Positions 1 to 6,952 of a stretch of DNA of 33,886 bases are shown here, piece by piece; positions within the stretch are counted from its first letter, which is position 1, and the number at the start of each line of letters is the position of its first letter. The stretch lies in contig NZ_CALFBQ010000064.1 of the NCBI RefSeq assembly GCF_937951745.1, forward strand, positions 1-33,886, in the 5' to 3' direction. Below the pieces are notes generated by a model. The model was not told the origin of the DNA and did no database searches. It worked only from the letters and a program-made list of their open reading frames with translations. Made by a program: the position numbers and the translations under genes. The stretch comes from an uncultured Chloroflexus sp. (GTDB lineage: Bacteria > Chloroflexota > Chloroflexia > Chloroflexales > Chloroflexaceae).

Positions 1-486
1 CTCTTCTGCCTGTGCATCATTCTCAATGCCAGAGTATCTATACCAAGCACCGTCAAGAACTGCAAACTTGAATGTACCTAGCCCCCTTATCATAAAAACT
101 ACACAAGTATATCCTTTGTCTTGAAAGTCGTAGGCATTCCCAACAATTACTTCATCTGAAGCCAATGTAAGATTGTAAGTTTTTCTTGTTGCTCCGCCTG
201 TAACATCAGATGCCACCAATTGAACACGAGACACAGGCTGGATAACAGCAACTGTAGCAGGCAAAGTAGGATATGGTGTAGCAGTAATAACCACAACCAC
301 TTGACCGAGTGCCTGTGTTGGGTTTTGTTGAACAGAAACTTCGTGTGTAGGAAACCCTACTTCCACAACGCCAAGATTAAGCCCCGTTACGCGAGCGCCA
401 ACTAGATTGAGTATCAGCATTGTGACCGCACCAATGCCAATACCAATGCCGATCATTGAGATGGAATTACGCGGTTCTTTTTCCAT
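1..486 (-). CDS. Partial membrane-anchored secreted protein of unknown function (cassette-like)
   Basis: An open frame of 162 codons runs from an ATG at 486-484 off the left edge without a stop, so the C-terminus is missing. The start has a GGAGA ribosome site nine bases upstream. The N-terminus is a short charged stretch (MEKEPRNS) followed by a Gly/Ile/Val-rich membrane segment at about residues 9-30. A Thr/Pro/Val-rich linker (TATPYPTLPATVAV) and a probable extracellular domain follow. Base use is clearly more AT-rich (many AAA, TTT, ACA, GTT codons) than the housekeeping genes to the right, which suggests foreign origin. It starts 28 bases after the attC-like site at 514-585 and reads away from the integrase relic, the position expected of an integron cassette gene. 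I do not recognise the family; single-pass export is inferred from the hydrophobic segment. Confidence 0.75.
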   Translation of the reverse strand, partial: MEKEPRNSISMIGIGIGIGAVTMLILNLVGARVTGLNLGVVEVGFPTHEVSVQQNPTQALGQVVVVITATPYPTLPATVAVIQPVSRVQLVASDVTGGATRKTYNLTLASDEVIVGNAYDFQDKGYTCVVFMIRGLGTFKFAVLDGAWYRYSGIENDAQAEE

Positions 487-513
487 AGCATTGTCTCCGT
501 CGGCAGTGATGAC

Positions 514-585
514 GCCCAACAGCCTGCGCTTCACCAGTGCCGAGAAGCACAGCGGAGCGGCGTCAGGTGGAAGCGCGTGTTGGCT
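514..585 (-). other. attC-like integron recombination site
   Basis: This is a 72-base imperfect palindrome. Read on the minus strand it begins AGCCAAC (585-579, R''-like, one mismatch to RYYYAAC) and ends GTTGGGC (520-514), a perfect GTTRRRY R' box. Inside, GCGCTTCCACC pairs with GGTGAAGCGC leaving one extra C, like the extrahelical base of attC L boxes. The two box pairs are separated by short unpaired spacers, and the middle (TGACGCCGCTCCGC and a small GTGC/GCAC stem) acts as the variable terminal structure. This architecture is the diagnostic of folded attC sites. It lies 77 bases upstream of an integron-integrase relic and 28 bases before a minus-strand gene. The fold was built by eye; whether it is recombinogenic is unknown. 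Confidence 0.6.
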
Positions 586-662
586 GGCAATTTCGAGACA
601 CCTAGCTCGCTAAGATGGTAGGACAAAAACCGAAGGGTGTCAATCCCATCGGAGGAACACCA

Positions 663-1410
663 ATGGAACCAATTCCCTAGAACCTGCTCGACCAAGTCCG
701 CGATACCCTGCGCCGTCACCACGACTCCATCCGCACCGAAACCGCCTCCGTGGACTGAATCCGGCGCTTTATCCTGTTCCATGGCAAACGCCACCCTCAC
801 GAGATGGGGACGCCCAACGTCAAAGCATTCCTCACCCATCTGGCAGGCAAAGCGACTGTCGCCGCCTCCACTCGATATCAAGCCCTCAGCGCTTTTCTGT
901 TCCTCTCCCGCGAGGCGCTGAAAAGGAGCCGAGGCCCGATTGCCGCCCTGCACGCCACGAAGCCCAAACGCCTGCCCGCCGTCCTCGTCAACGAGGAAGT
1001 GCGCCGCGTCCTCGACCACCTCTCAGACACCCACCGACTGATGGTGCAACGCCGCTACGGCTCCGGCCTGCGCCTGATGGAGCGCCTGCGGCTGCGTGTC
1101 AAGGACCTCGACTTCGCTCGACGATCATGGTGCGTGACGGTACGGGTATGAACGACCGAGTGACCATGGTGCCCAACAGCCTCGTCGCACCGCTTCAGGA
1201 GCACCGGCACGAGGAGGGCCTAGCCAAAGGCTACGGTGCCGGTTCCCTCCCCTATGCCTTGGAGCACACGTACCCGTATGCCAACCGGGAGTGGACTTGG
1301 CCCGATGTCTTTCTCTCAGACCGGCTGTCGGTGACCTCGCACAGCGGCGTTGTGCGCCGCCATCACCCAGGCGAGCGTGGCCTGCAAAAGGCCATCCGTC
1401 AGGTGGCCCA
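663..1410 (+). pseudogene. intI: Integron-type tyrosine recombinase (IntI family), broken
   Basis: Conceptual translation gives an IntI-like protein: an N-terminal SAM-like region (LLDQVRDTLRRHH, then [17 protein letters not shown]), a core with the first catalytic Arg in [17 protein letters not shown], and the IntI-type insert (LPYALEHTYPYANREW, SGVVRRHH). It has at least three lesions: TAG at 678-680, TGA at 756-758 where family members have Trp before IRRF, and a frameshift near 1123 (DLDFAR continues in another frame as [17 protein letters not shown]). Similarity stops at about 1405-1412 (LQKAIRQVA), before the HxxR and Tyr boxes, where an IS5-type transposase begins. It cannot encode an active recombinase. 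A GGAGG ribosome site precedes the ATG. Its 5' end faces the attC-like site, as intI genes face their cassette array. Confidence 0.82.
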
Positions 1411-1700
1411 ATGGGTCATGCGTACCGGCACGGCTTGGGCCGATATGCCGAGCCGATACCCGCTCGGCTCAACCCACCATCGGTACCTCCAAGCCTAGGG
1501 AAAAGCCGACGTGTGTATCCAGACTCTCGATGTCCTCGCCGAAGACCTATATGCCCGCGCTCGGATCGACCTGTCCGAATGCTTCATAGCTGGCACAAAC
1601 GTGCCGGCCAAGAGGAGGCGACGGCGTCGGCAAGACCAAGCGCGGCAAAGCGAGCGCACCGATTTTGCGCGGTTACGCCGATTGACCAGTTCAACATCAA
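1411..1700 (+). pseudogene. IS5-family transposase, N-terminal/central remnant
   Basis: Directly after the integrase break the translation becomes WVMRTGTAWADMPSRYP, the IS5-family WVLRTGaPWRDLPerY region. It continues to a tag-stopped LQA*GKADVC (TAG 1496-1498) and then LDVLAEDLYARARIDLSECF and IAGTNVPAKR. In working relatives the last segment is CFIDGTFVPAK, with the first catalytic Asp of the DDE triad; here it is Ala, so the enzyme is dead apart from the stop codon. After about 1640 the frame shifts (GKTKRGKASAPILRGYAD is in another frame) and similarity fades by 1700. The matching C-terminal part appears at 2269-2600, so an ISKra4 element probably entered in between. Nothing recognisable was seen at 1700-1818. 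Confidence 0.7.
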
Positions 1701-1818
1701 CTAGCTCAAGCCGGACGCCGCTCCGCAGGACAGCACGCATTCGATCAATGGGCGGAAGGGTCGCCGAAGACAAACAATCGGTCGGGGTACATTTCTCTAG
1801 AGGGGCAACATATAGGGC

Positions 1819-2230
1819 ATGACAAACGACAGACTCATCTAAGCGATTCGTGAAGAGACCGACGCCGAGATTGCTGCCCTGTTGGAACGGGGAAATCAGG
1901 CCGAAGGTGCGACTCTGACGGATATTGAGGACTGCGTGCTGGAGGCGCACCAGCGGATTGGCCAAGTTCTGATGCGCACACTGCTCGAACAGCAGGAAGA
2001 ACGACGGAACGCCGAGATACGGGTCAATCCCGAAATCGGTAAGCGGCTGCACCTAAAGGAACGGGGGCGATCGTGACCCGCTTGGGAACGATCACCTACG
2101 AACGGGTATACTACTATGATCCGCACAAGTGCTAGGGTGGTATCCTCTGGACGAGCGGTTGGGCATCTGGGGGCAGCTCAGCGCCGGATTGGCGCGCGCA
2201 ATGGTCTTTCTGGGGGCGTATCTGCCACCG
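1819..2230 (+). pseudogene. ISKra4-family transposase, N-terminal remnant
   Basis: From ATG 1819 the frame reads MTNDRLI, a TAA at 1840-1842, then a helical N-terminal region (TDIEDCVLEAHQRIGQVLM, EQQEERRNAEI). This is followed in a second frame by VTRLGTITYERVYYYDPHKC and, after a TAG at 2133-2135 and another shift, by GWYPLDERLGIWGQLSAGLA and RAMVFLGAYLPPA. The order of a helical N-terminus, vRtRLGtvryeRpyY..C..C, and YPLDErLGL..g..SpgLar is that of ISKra4-family transposases. The catalytic core is absent: after LPPA the sequence passes into the IS5 C-terminal relic. The element therefore survives only as a fragment with multiple stops and frameshifts. Confidence 0.65.
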
Positions 2231-2268
2231 GCGAGTCGGTTGAAGCGGCGCGCTGAGCCTGTCGAAGC

Positions 2269-2600
2269 GTGGCGTTCGTCGACCAAAGCTATACAGGGGA
2301 ACAACCGGCGGCCGACGCCCACGGCATCCGGCTGGCGGTCGTCAAAAGGTCGGAAGCCAAACGGGGCTTCGTGCTGCGCTTCGATGCGCTCAGCGCACCG
2401 CTGCCGCACCGCTAGGTCGTTGAGAGAGTCTTCGCTTGGCTCAGCGCTTCGCTAGGCGAAGCGTCGAAGCGATGGCGCGCGTCTGCCGGCTGGCATGCGA
2501 TGATGAGCGGTTGCCGGAGACCTTGGCGGGATTGCATGTTCTGGCCTTTGCGATGCTCATGCTGAAACGGTTCATTACCTTTATGCTCGAATGTACATAA
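2269..2600 (+). pseudogene. IS5-family transposase, C-terminal remnant
   Basis: The translation gives [20 protein letters not shown], then [13 protein letters not shown], a TAG at 2413-2415, VVERVFAWLS, and in another frame ERLPETLAGLHVLAFAMLML with KRFI and a stop at 2598-2600. This matches the end of IS5-family transposases: FVDqGYtGe, the RWVVERSFAWL box carrying the catalytic Glu, and ERLPETLAGLHflAFa.LmLrRFv. The stop falls on the Trp of RWVVER. A perfect 17-base hairpin (2446-2462, GCTTCGC/GCGAAGC) interrupts the reading frame. The remnant ends within a few bases of the broken aminotransferase, so this insertion or a later deletion removed that gene's 3' half. Confidence 0.75.
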
Positions 2601-2602
2601 CA

Positions 2603-3238
2603 GGCCCCTAGCTCAGCGAGATTGAGATCGATCTGGCCGGGAGCATGCGCACCATCAATCACACTGAGGATGCCGGCAGCGCGCGCCCGCCGGCAGATTT
2701 CGGCCACCGGCATAACCAATGCGGTCGGCGAGGTGATATGGCTGAGCAAGATTACACGGGTGCGCGGTGTCACGCCGCGCCAAATCTGTTCGACAATCTC
2801 ATCATACGTCGCCACCGGCAGCTCAACCGGCTGGTTGACGTAGGTCGCGCCGCGTTGCAGACACACATAGCGCCATGTGCGTTCGATCGCGCCATACTCA
2901 TGAGTGATGCCCAACACCTCATCCCCCGGTTGCAACGCGATTGAGCGGGCAACGATATTGAGCGCGTAGGTCACATTCGGCACAAAGACCAGATCATCCG
3001 CCAGCGCGCCAACGAATGTCGCTAACTGCGCGCGCGCTTGGCGCAGCAGGTCGGGCAAGCGGCGACCGAGAAACTCGACCGGCTGGGATTCGAGGGTGCG
3101 TTGCCATTGTTGGAAGGTATCGAACACCGGACGTGGGCAGGCGCCAAAACTGCCATGGTTGAGAAAGGTCATATCGCGCCGGAGCAAAAACTGCTCGGCG
3201 AGAGCAGGCAACGGTAGCGAGAGGGTCGGAGCAGCCAT
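2603..3238 (-). pseudogene. Class V aminotransferase, 3'-truncated by IS remnant
   Basis: From ATG 3238 (AAGGA ribosome site ten bases upstream) the frame encodes about 211 residues of a PLP-dependent class V aminotransferase of the isopenicillin-N-epimerase/cysteine-desulfurase-like group. Visible are FLNHGSFGACPRPV at the N-terminus, FVPNVTYALNIVAR, the HEYGAIERTW segment, and the PLP-ring Asp in VIDGAHAPGQID. Similarity ends at NLAELGA; in intact relatives the next segment carries the catalytic Lys in HKW. Beyond that, the open frame reads about 54 unrelated residues through antisense IS5 sequence down to 2441. About half of a normal 380-400 residue protein is missing, including the cofactor lysine, so no activity is expected. 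The substrate cannot be told. Confidence 0.8.
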
Positions 3239-3305
3239 ATCACATCCTTACCAATTCGATGCAATTGCAGCCATGTTCGCCGGAAACGGCATTTCGTCAA
3301 GCGGT

Positions 3306-3334
3306 TTGACGAGCAACGCAACCGCTTCTACCAT
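3306..3334 (+). promoter_or_regulatory. Putative sigma-70 promoter for pth
   Basis: TTGACG (3306-3311) and TACCAT (3329-3334) are separated by 17 bases and lie about 60 bases upstream of the pth start. The match is 5 of 6 to the -35 and 4 of 6 to the -10 consensus. It sits in the gap between the divergent aminotransferase relic and pth. Confidence 0.45.
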
Positions 3335-3395
3335 GGCGCGACGGCGGGAACCTGAAGGGGCACAGCACACTGTACCCGTACATGAGGGATATTCT

Positions 3396-3962
3396 ATGTG
3401 GTTGATTGTTGGGTTGGGCAATCCGGGCGAACGGTACGCGCGAACCCGGCATAATATCGGCTTTCGCAGCGTCGAAACGCTGGCCGAACGCTATGGGCTA
3501 GCATTTCGCAACCAGCGCGCCAACAGCGAGATTGCCGAAGGCAACATTCGCGGGCAGCGGGTAGCATTGGTCAAACCGCAGACCTACATGAATCTGAGTG
3601 GGCAAGCAGTGTCGGCGTTGCGCAACTGGTACAAGATCGATCCGGCGCGCGAACTGCTGGTGATCTATGACGATCTCGATTTACCGTTCGCCAAACTGCG
3701 TCTGCGCGAGCGGGGCAGCGCCGGCACCCACAACGGCATGCGCTCAATCGTCGGCCAACTGGGTACGACTGAATTCCCGCGGCTGCGGGTAGGCATTGGC
3801 CAGCCGCCGGGCAAGATGGACGCCGCCGATTACGTGTTGAGCCGGTTTACGCCGGAAGAAGAGGCGGTGCTACCTGATCTGTTAGCACGGATCGCTGATG
3901 CGGTCGAAGTCGTACTGGGCGAGGGCTTGATCACGGCGATGAACCGGTATAATCCGTTGTGA
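3396..3962 (+). CDS. pth: Peptidyl-tRNA hydrolase
   Basis: This 188-residue cytosolic enzyme cleaves peptidyl-tRNA released by stalled ribosomes, freeing the tRNA. The sequence starts MWLIVGLGNPGERYARTRHN, with the conserved GLGNPG loop, the catalytic His19 and Asn20 in TRHNIGF. It continues with KPQTYMNLSG and the DDLDLPF acidic segment, then GSAGTHNGMRSI and RLRVGIGQP. Length is normal for the family. The frame stays open upstream to about 3096, but that part is antisense to the aminotransferase relic; ATG 3396 is chosen because the family begins exactly here and GAGGG lies upstream. The gene precedes msrA on the same strand with a 70-base gap that could carry its own signals. Confidence 0.97.
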   Translation: MWLIVGLGNPGERYARTRHNIGFRSVETLAERYGLAFRNQRANSEIAEGNIRGQRVALVKPQTYMNLSGQAVSALRNWYKIDPARELLVIYDDLDLPFAKLRLRERGSAGTHNGMRSIVGQLGTTEFPRLRVGIGQPPGKMDAADYVLSRFTPEEEAVLPDLLARIADAVEVVLGEGLITAMNRYNPL

Positions 3963-4032
3963 TCCTCCCGCTGACTGCCAACCTGAGGTAGACTACAAAG
4001 AGAGTAGCACATTTCACTAGAAGGAGACTAGT

Positions 4033-4569
4033 ATGCCTCTCGAAACGGCCACGCTGGCTGGCGGTTGCTTCTGGTGCCTCGAAGCAGTCTACGATCAGGT
4101 GATCGGTGTGCAAGATGTGGTCTCAGGCTACACTGGCGGCCACGTCCACAACCCGACCTACCGGCAGGTGTGCGATGGCGACACCGGCCACGCTGAAGCG
4201 GTGCAAATCCGCTTTGACCCTAGCCAAATTAGCTATCGCGAACTACTGGAAATCTTTTTCAGCATTCACGACCCAACCACGCTCAACCGGCAAGGGGCTG
4301 ATGTCGGCACCCAGTACCGTTCGGCGATCTTCTACCATTCGGACGAGCAGCGGCAGATTGCCGAGCAATTGGTGCGTGAATTAAGCGAGCAGCAGGTGTT
4401 TCGCAACCCGATTGTGACCGAGATCGTACCGGCTACCACCTTCTACCCTGCCGAGGATTATCACCAAGAGTACTTTGCGCGCAACCCCTACCAGCCCTAC
4501 TGCCAATTTGTGGTTGCACCCAAAGTGGCCAAGTTCCACAAGCTGTTCGCCACGAAGGTGGCGCGCTAG
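4033..4569 (+). CDS. msrA: Peptide methionine sulfoxide reductase A
   Basis: This 178-residue enzyme reduces the S epimer of methionine sulfoxide in proteins, repairing oxidative damage with thioredoxin as usual donor. The catalytic Cys12 lies in GGCFWC, followed by the family segments [27 protein letters not shown], and a late Cys in QPYCQF that could serve as resolving residue. Length and order are standard for a one-domain MsrA with no fused MsrB. A strong AAGGAG ribosome site precedes ATG 4033. It follows pth and converges on the phosphatidyltransferase gene, with a shared hairpin at the junction. Confidence 0.97.
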   Translation: MPLETATLAGGCFWCLEAVYDQVIGVQDVVSGYTGGHVHNPTYRQVCDGDTGHAEAVQIRFDPSQISYRELLEIFFSIHDPTTLNRQGADVGTQYRSAIFYHSDEQRQIAEQLVRELSEQQVFRNPIVTEIVPATTFYPAEDYHQEYFARNPYQPYCQFVVAPKVAKFHKLFATKVAR

Positions 4570-4576
4570 CGGCACA

Positions 4577-4611
4577 CGCAAAGGCGCAATCGGTTACATT
4601 GCGTCTTTGCG
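4577..4611. terminator. Hairpin between convergent msrA and pgsA-like genes
   Basis: Two 13-base arms (4577-4589 and 4599-4611) pair with a single G-T wobble around a nine-base loop. It lies just after the msrA stop and overlaps the last codons of the minus-strand gene. There is no strong T run on either side, so a role as bidirectional terminator is inferred from position and stem length only. Confidence 0.5.
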
Positions 4612-5175
4612 TTCTGCATTGCTCTGATCGTCGCGCATAATCTGGATAAAACGCCAGCCATACTGCACAAACGACAAGCTAAACGGCACCAATGCCGCGT
4701 AGAGCGCTGGTTTGCCCCAACGCGGGCCGCCGGCAAGGTAGAGCAGGGCGACAATCGTCATTGCTAGCGTCGTGAGCTTCCCGCTGCTTTCGGCAGTAGT
4801 GATCTGTGCTTTCCGGCGCAGCACGATCAACCCGGCCAGCAGAATCCCAACATCGCGAAAGATGAGCAACCCGGTTGCCCACCACGGAAAACCGCGAGTG
4901 CGCGATAGCATCACCGCTGCCGAGTCAATCAGCGCCTTATCCGCAATTGGATCGAGGATCTGGCCTAGCTTCGAGACCTCGCCCCGGCGGCGGGCAATCG
5001 GCCCATCAAGCGCATCAGTAATCATCGTTATTGTGAGCAATAGCAATGCCCGTTTGCGCCGATCGGTGCGCTGCATGTAGTAGATCGTCGCCGGCAAGAG
5101 TAGCAACCGGCTGATGGTGAGCAGATTAGAGGGATAGAGGAGTTCTCGCGGTTCGATCAGGTCACGGAGCGCCAT
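4594..5175 (-). CDS. pgsA: CDP-alcohol phosphatidyltransferase (PgsA-like)
   Basis: This 193-residue integral membrane enzyme transfers a phosphatidyl group from CDP-diacylglycerol to an alcohol; phosphatidylglycerophosphate synthesis is the likeliest reaction. The family signature D-x2-D-G-x2-A-R-x8-G-x3-D-x3-D is complete: Asp54, Asp57, Gly58, Ala61, Arg62, Gly71, Asp75 and Asp79. Several hydrophobic segments surround it (about residues 17-33, 42-54, 98-118, 130-150, 155-172). Start ATG 5175 lies 13 bases after the stop of the DUF4013 gene, so the two are probably cotranscribed. The alcohol substrate cannot be fixed from sequence; phosphatidylinositol- or cardiolipin-type members share the same signature. 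Confidence 0.88.
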   Translation of the reverse strand: MALRDLIEPRELLYPSNLLTISRLLLLPATIYYMQRTDRRKRALLLLTITMITDALDGPIARRRGEVSKLGQILDPIADKALIDSAAVMLSRTRGFPWWATGLLIFRDVGILLAGLIVLRRKAQITTAESSGKLTTLAMTIVALLYLAGGPRWGKPALYAALVPFSLSFVQYGWRFIQIMRDDQSNAERKDAM

Positions 5176-5188
5176 AGCGTTCTCCCGC

Positions 5189-5851
5189 TTACATCAGCGA
5201 CGGTGGTGATGAAACTTGGCGAACGGTTTGCCAGAGTAGGTGACCAAAGACGAGCGCAGCGTAGGCGGTTGTGAATAAGACACCAAAGAACACGACAATT
5301 GCGCCAAGGCCGGCGACGAAATTGCACAAGATCGAGAGCAGCCACAGCACTAGCCACTCAGCCGGATTGCGCCGCAGCAACGCAACCACCTCGCCCAATT
5401 GTAATGCCGCCCCGGCAGAGCCGGTCTGCACGTAGCGACCGCTGCCCACGATCAGCAACAGTTGGGTAATTAGCGCCAACGGCACCAGCAGGAGATTCAG
5501 GCAAAGTGCCAAACCGATCAACATCCCGATCGGCGGTTCGTTATTGCCCGTTGCGACCACCACTGCCACGATCAGACACGCAAAGAGACATATGATCACA
5601 ACCATTGGCAGGTAGTAGACGATAGAGATGAATGCGCCGTACAAGCCTTCGCTGAAGACAGCGCCGAACTGGTTGAGGCGCGGCAGCGGGCGATCGCTCC
5701 CCCTAGCGACGGCGCGGGCTGTGTACAAGATACAACCCAAGGCGGCAATCTGGCCGATGATTGGCACCAGTTGCAACAGGCCGACGACGACGACCACTTG
5801 CCACCAATCAGGGTCATCGAACACAAAGCTGAAGGCGCGGGTTAGATTCAT
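5189..5851 (-). CDS. DUF4013 multi-pass membrane protein
   Basis: This 220-residue protein opens with FDDPDWWQVVVVVGLLQLVP and ILYTARAVARGSDRPLPRLN, which matches the DUF4013 pattern of a DPDWW-like start, a first helix, and a basic/PLP loop. It has about six membrane segments (roughly residues 17-45, 73-100, 105-135, 165-185, 188-210). Function is unknown; the family is often next to lipid or membrane-biogenesis genes, and here it lies 13 bases upstream of a phosphatidyltransferase in the same direction. A CGGAG ribosome site precedes ATG 5851. A second protein of the same general type is encoded at 6227-6952. Confidence 0.85.
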   Translation of the reverse strand: MNLTRAFSFVFDDPDWWQVVVVVGLLQLVPIIGQIAALGCILYTARAVARGSDRPLPRLNQFGAVFSEGLYGAFISIVYYLPMVVIICLFACLIVAVVVATGNNEPPIGMLIGLALCLNLLLVPLALITQLLLIVGSGRYVQTGSAGAALQLGEVVALLRRNPAEWLVLWLLSILCNFVAGLGAIVVFFGVLFTTAYAALVFGHLLWQTVRQVSSPPSLM

Positions 5852-6007
5852 GCAGGCGCTCCGGTGTCGTTATCGCGCAGTGCGCGTATGAGGAATGCTC
5901 TATTAACAACTAAGGCTTGCGTCACCACCCTTCACAAGGACGCAAACCCCTCTGCCAGTGTGCAGACACGCAACCTCTTGTCATGGTAGCGAGCTCAGTC
6001 CCCTTTA

Positions 6008-6108
6008 TCATTGCGAGGGCGCACAGTGCCCGCAGTAATCCTCTGTTCAGGCGCCCCTCCTGCACTCGCGGGGGATTGCTGCGCCGCACTCCGCCCGGCT
6101 CGCAATGA
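6008..6108. repeat. Dispersed repeat with inverted ends, copy 1
   Basis: The element starts TCATTGCGAG (6008-6017) and ends CTCGCAATGA (6099-6108), perfect inverted ends. Its interior has the motif GGGGGATTGCTGCGCCGC near the right end. The same ends and interior (GCAATCTCCCGCT and GGGAGAT) recur at 13936-14079 and 19460-19573. It has no coding capacity; a MITE-like or REP-like intergenic element is the best description. Confidence 0.75.
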
Positions 6109-6122
6109 CATTGGTTCATTTG

Positions 6123-6175
6123 TCATTGCGAGAGGAGCAGCGCCGCAGCACTCTCCCGTTTCAGCGTGAGGAAGA
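6123..6175. repeat. Partial copy of the dispersed repeat
   Basis: TCATTGCGAG at 6123-6132 restarts the repeat 14 bases after the first copy ends. It continues with AGGAGCAGCGCCGCAGCA and CTCTCCCGTTTCAGCG, the left-half and internal motifs, but no right end is seen. It is a truncated second copy in tandem. Confidence 0.6.
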
Positions 6176-6226
6176 GTGTAACCACTGTGTTCGCACAACA
6201 ACCTTACTGTACCACAACCAAGCCAG

Positions 6227-6952
6227 CTACGCGCACAATTCTCGTTGCGCCTGCCGTTCGGCGGCAACGTACAATTGCACGCCAACCAGTTGGGCGAAGA
6301 TGCCGACGCTGCACAAGAGCCAGCCAGCAAGGATGATGAGCAGAAGCGGAGCATTGTTCGTGATCAACCAACCAGTGAAGGCTGCGATCAACCCTGCCGG
6401 CAGATACGCTGCCAGACTGGCCAAGCGCGCGCGCCAAAAGTGTGCCCGATAGGGCGGCTGCAACGCGCGCCGCACCGTCTCGATGCTGAGGGCGTGCTCG
6501 ATCTGGCCCTCTTCGGCGAAGATGAGCCGGCCAACCGGCGCAACGCCGATCAGCAAAAAGAACAGCCAGACCAATCCTATCAGCGCCACCATACCGGAGA
6601 TGATCGGCTTAAGCAGCGCGGTCTGCGCTGCCAACACGAGCGCCAAACCGCTGCAACCGAGCACCAGCCCGCCAACCATCAGCGGCAACAGAAAGAACGC
6701 CAGATCGATCAACAAGGCGAAAATCCCGGTCAGCGCGCGCAGCGTCCAATCACGCCACGGCGGCAACGGAATGGGGAACCCGCGCCGGGTATTGTCGTAG
6801 CTCTCCATAATAAAGCCGGTGGCCAGCGGCAAGCCGATAATCGTCATTGCCAAGGCGCCGTGGAGCAAGCATTTGTGCCACCACGCCGGATCGCGCCAGA
6901 TTAGCGCCACGGCAGCCGGTAATGTGGTAGGTGAAGGCAACGGCGCGTACAC
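6227..6952 (-). CDS. DUF4013-like multi-pass membrane protein
   Basis: This 241-residue protein begins at a GTG (6952-6950) whose first base is the last base of the cinA stop (TAGTG), so translation is probably coupled. The N-terminus has IWRDPAWWHKCLLHGALAMT, echoing the DPDWW start of the protein at 5189-5851, and there are about six hydrophobic segments (roughly residues 28-50, 72-97, 98-120, 121-145, 183-205, 207-230). The ends of the two proteins differ enough that they are diverged paralogues at best. Function is unknown. The gene lies downstream of cinA in the same transcript and ahead of the repeat-filled gap leading to the DUF4013/pgsA pair. Confidence 0.8.
   Translation of the reverse strand: MYAPLPSPTTLPAAVALIWRDPAWWHKCLLHGALAMTIIGLPLATGFIMESYDNTRRGFPIPLPPWRDWTLRALTGIFALLIDLAFFLLPLMVGGLVLGCSGLALVLAAQTALLKPIISGMVALIGLVWLFFLLIGVAPVGRLIFAEEGQIEHALSIETVRRALQPPYRAHFWRARLASLAAYLPAGLIAAFTGWLITNNAPLLLIILAGWLLCSVGIFAQLVGVQLYVAAERQAQRELCA

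Larger units (their letters stand above)
5852..6226. other. Intergenic stretch without a gene; holds dispersed repeats
   Basis: No credible coding frame was seen in these 375 bases. The first 155 bases show nothing recognisable, though any promoter for the DUF4013/pgsA pair should lie there. The rest is occupied by one complete and one partial copy of the repeat family described at 6008-6108 and 6123-6175. Confidence 0.7.

Noticed and set aside
531-1019. 162-codon minus-strand open frame
   Set aside because: It is antisense to the integrase relic and its end (TRFHLTPLRC) is simply the attC-like site in translation. No ribosome site or family match supports it.
3096-3395. N-terminal 100-codon extension of pth
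   Set aside because: The extension is antisense to the aminotransferase relic; the family starts at MWLIVGLGNPG and a promoter lies within the extension.
6245-6904. 219-codon plus-strand open frame rich in Gln, Arg and Pro
   Set aside because: Antisense to a membrane protein gene; the polar composition is the mirror of hydrophobic codons.
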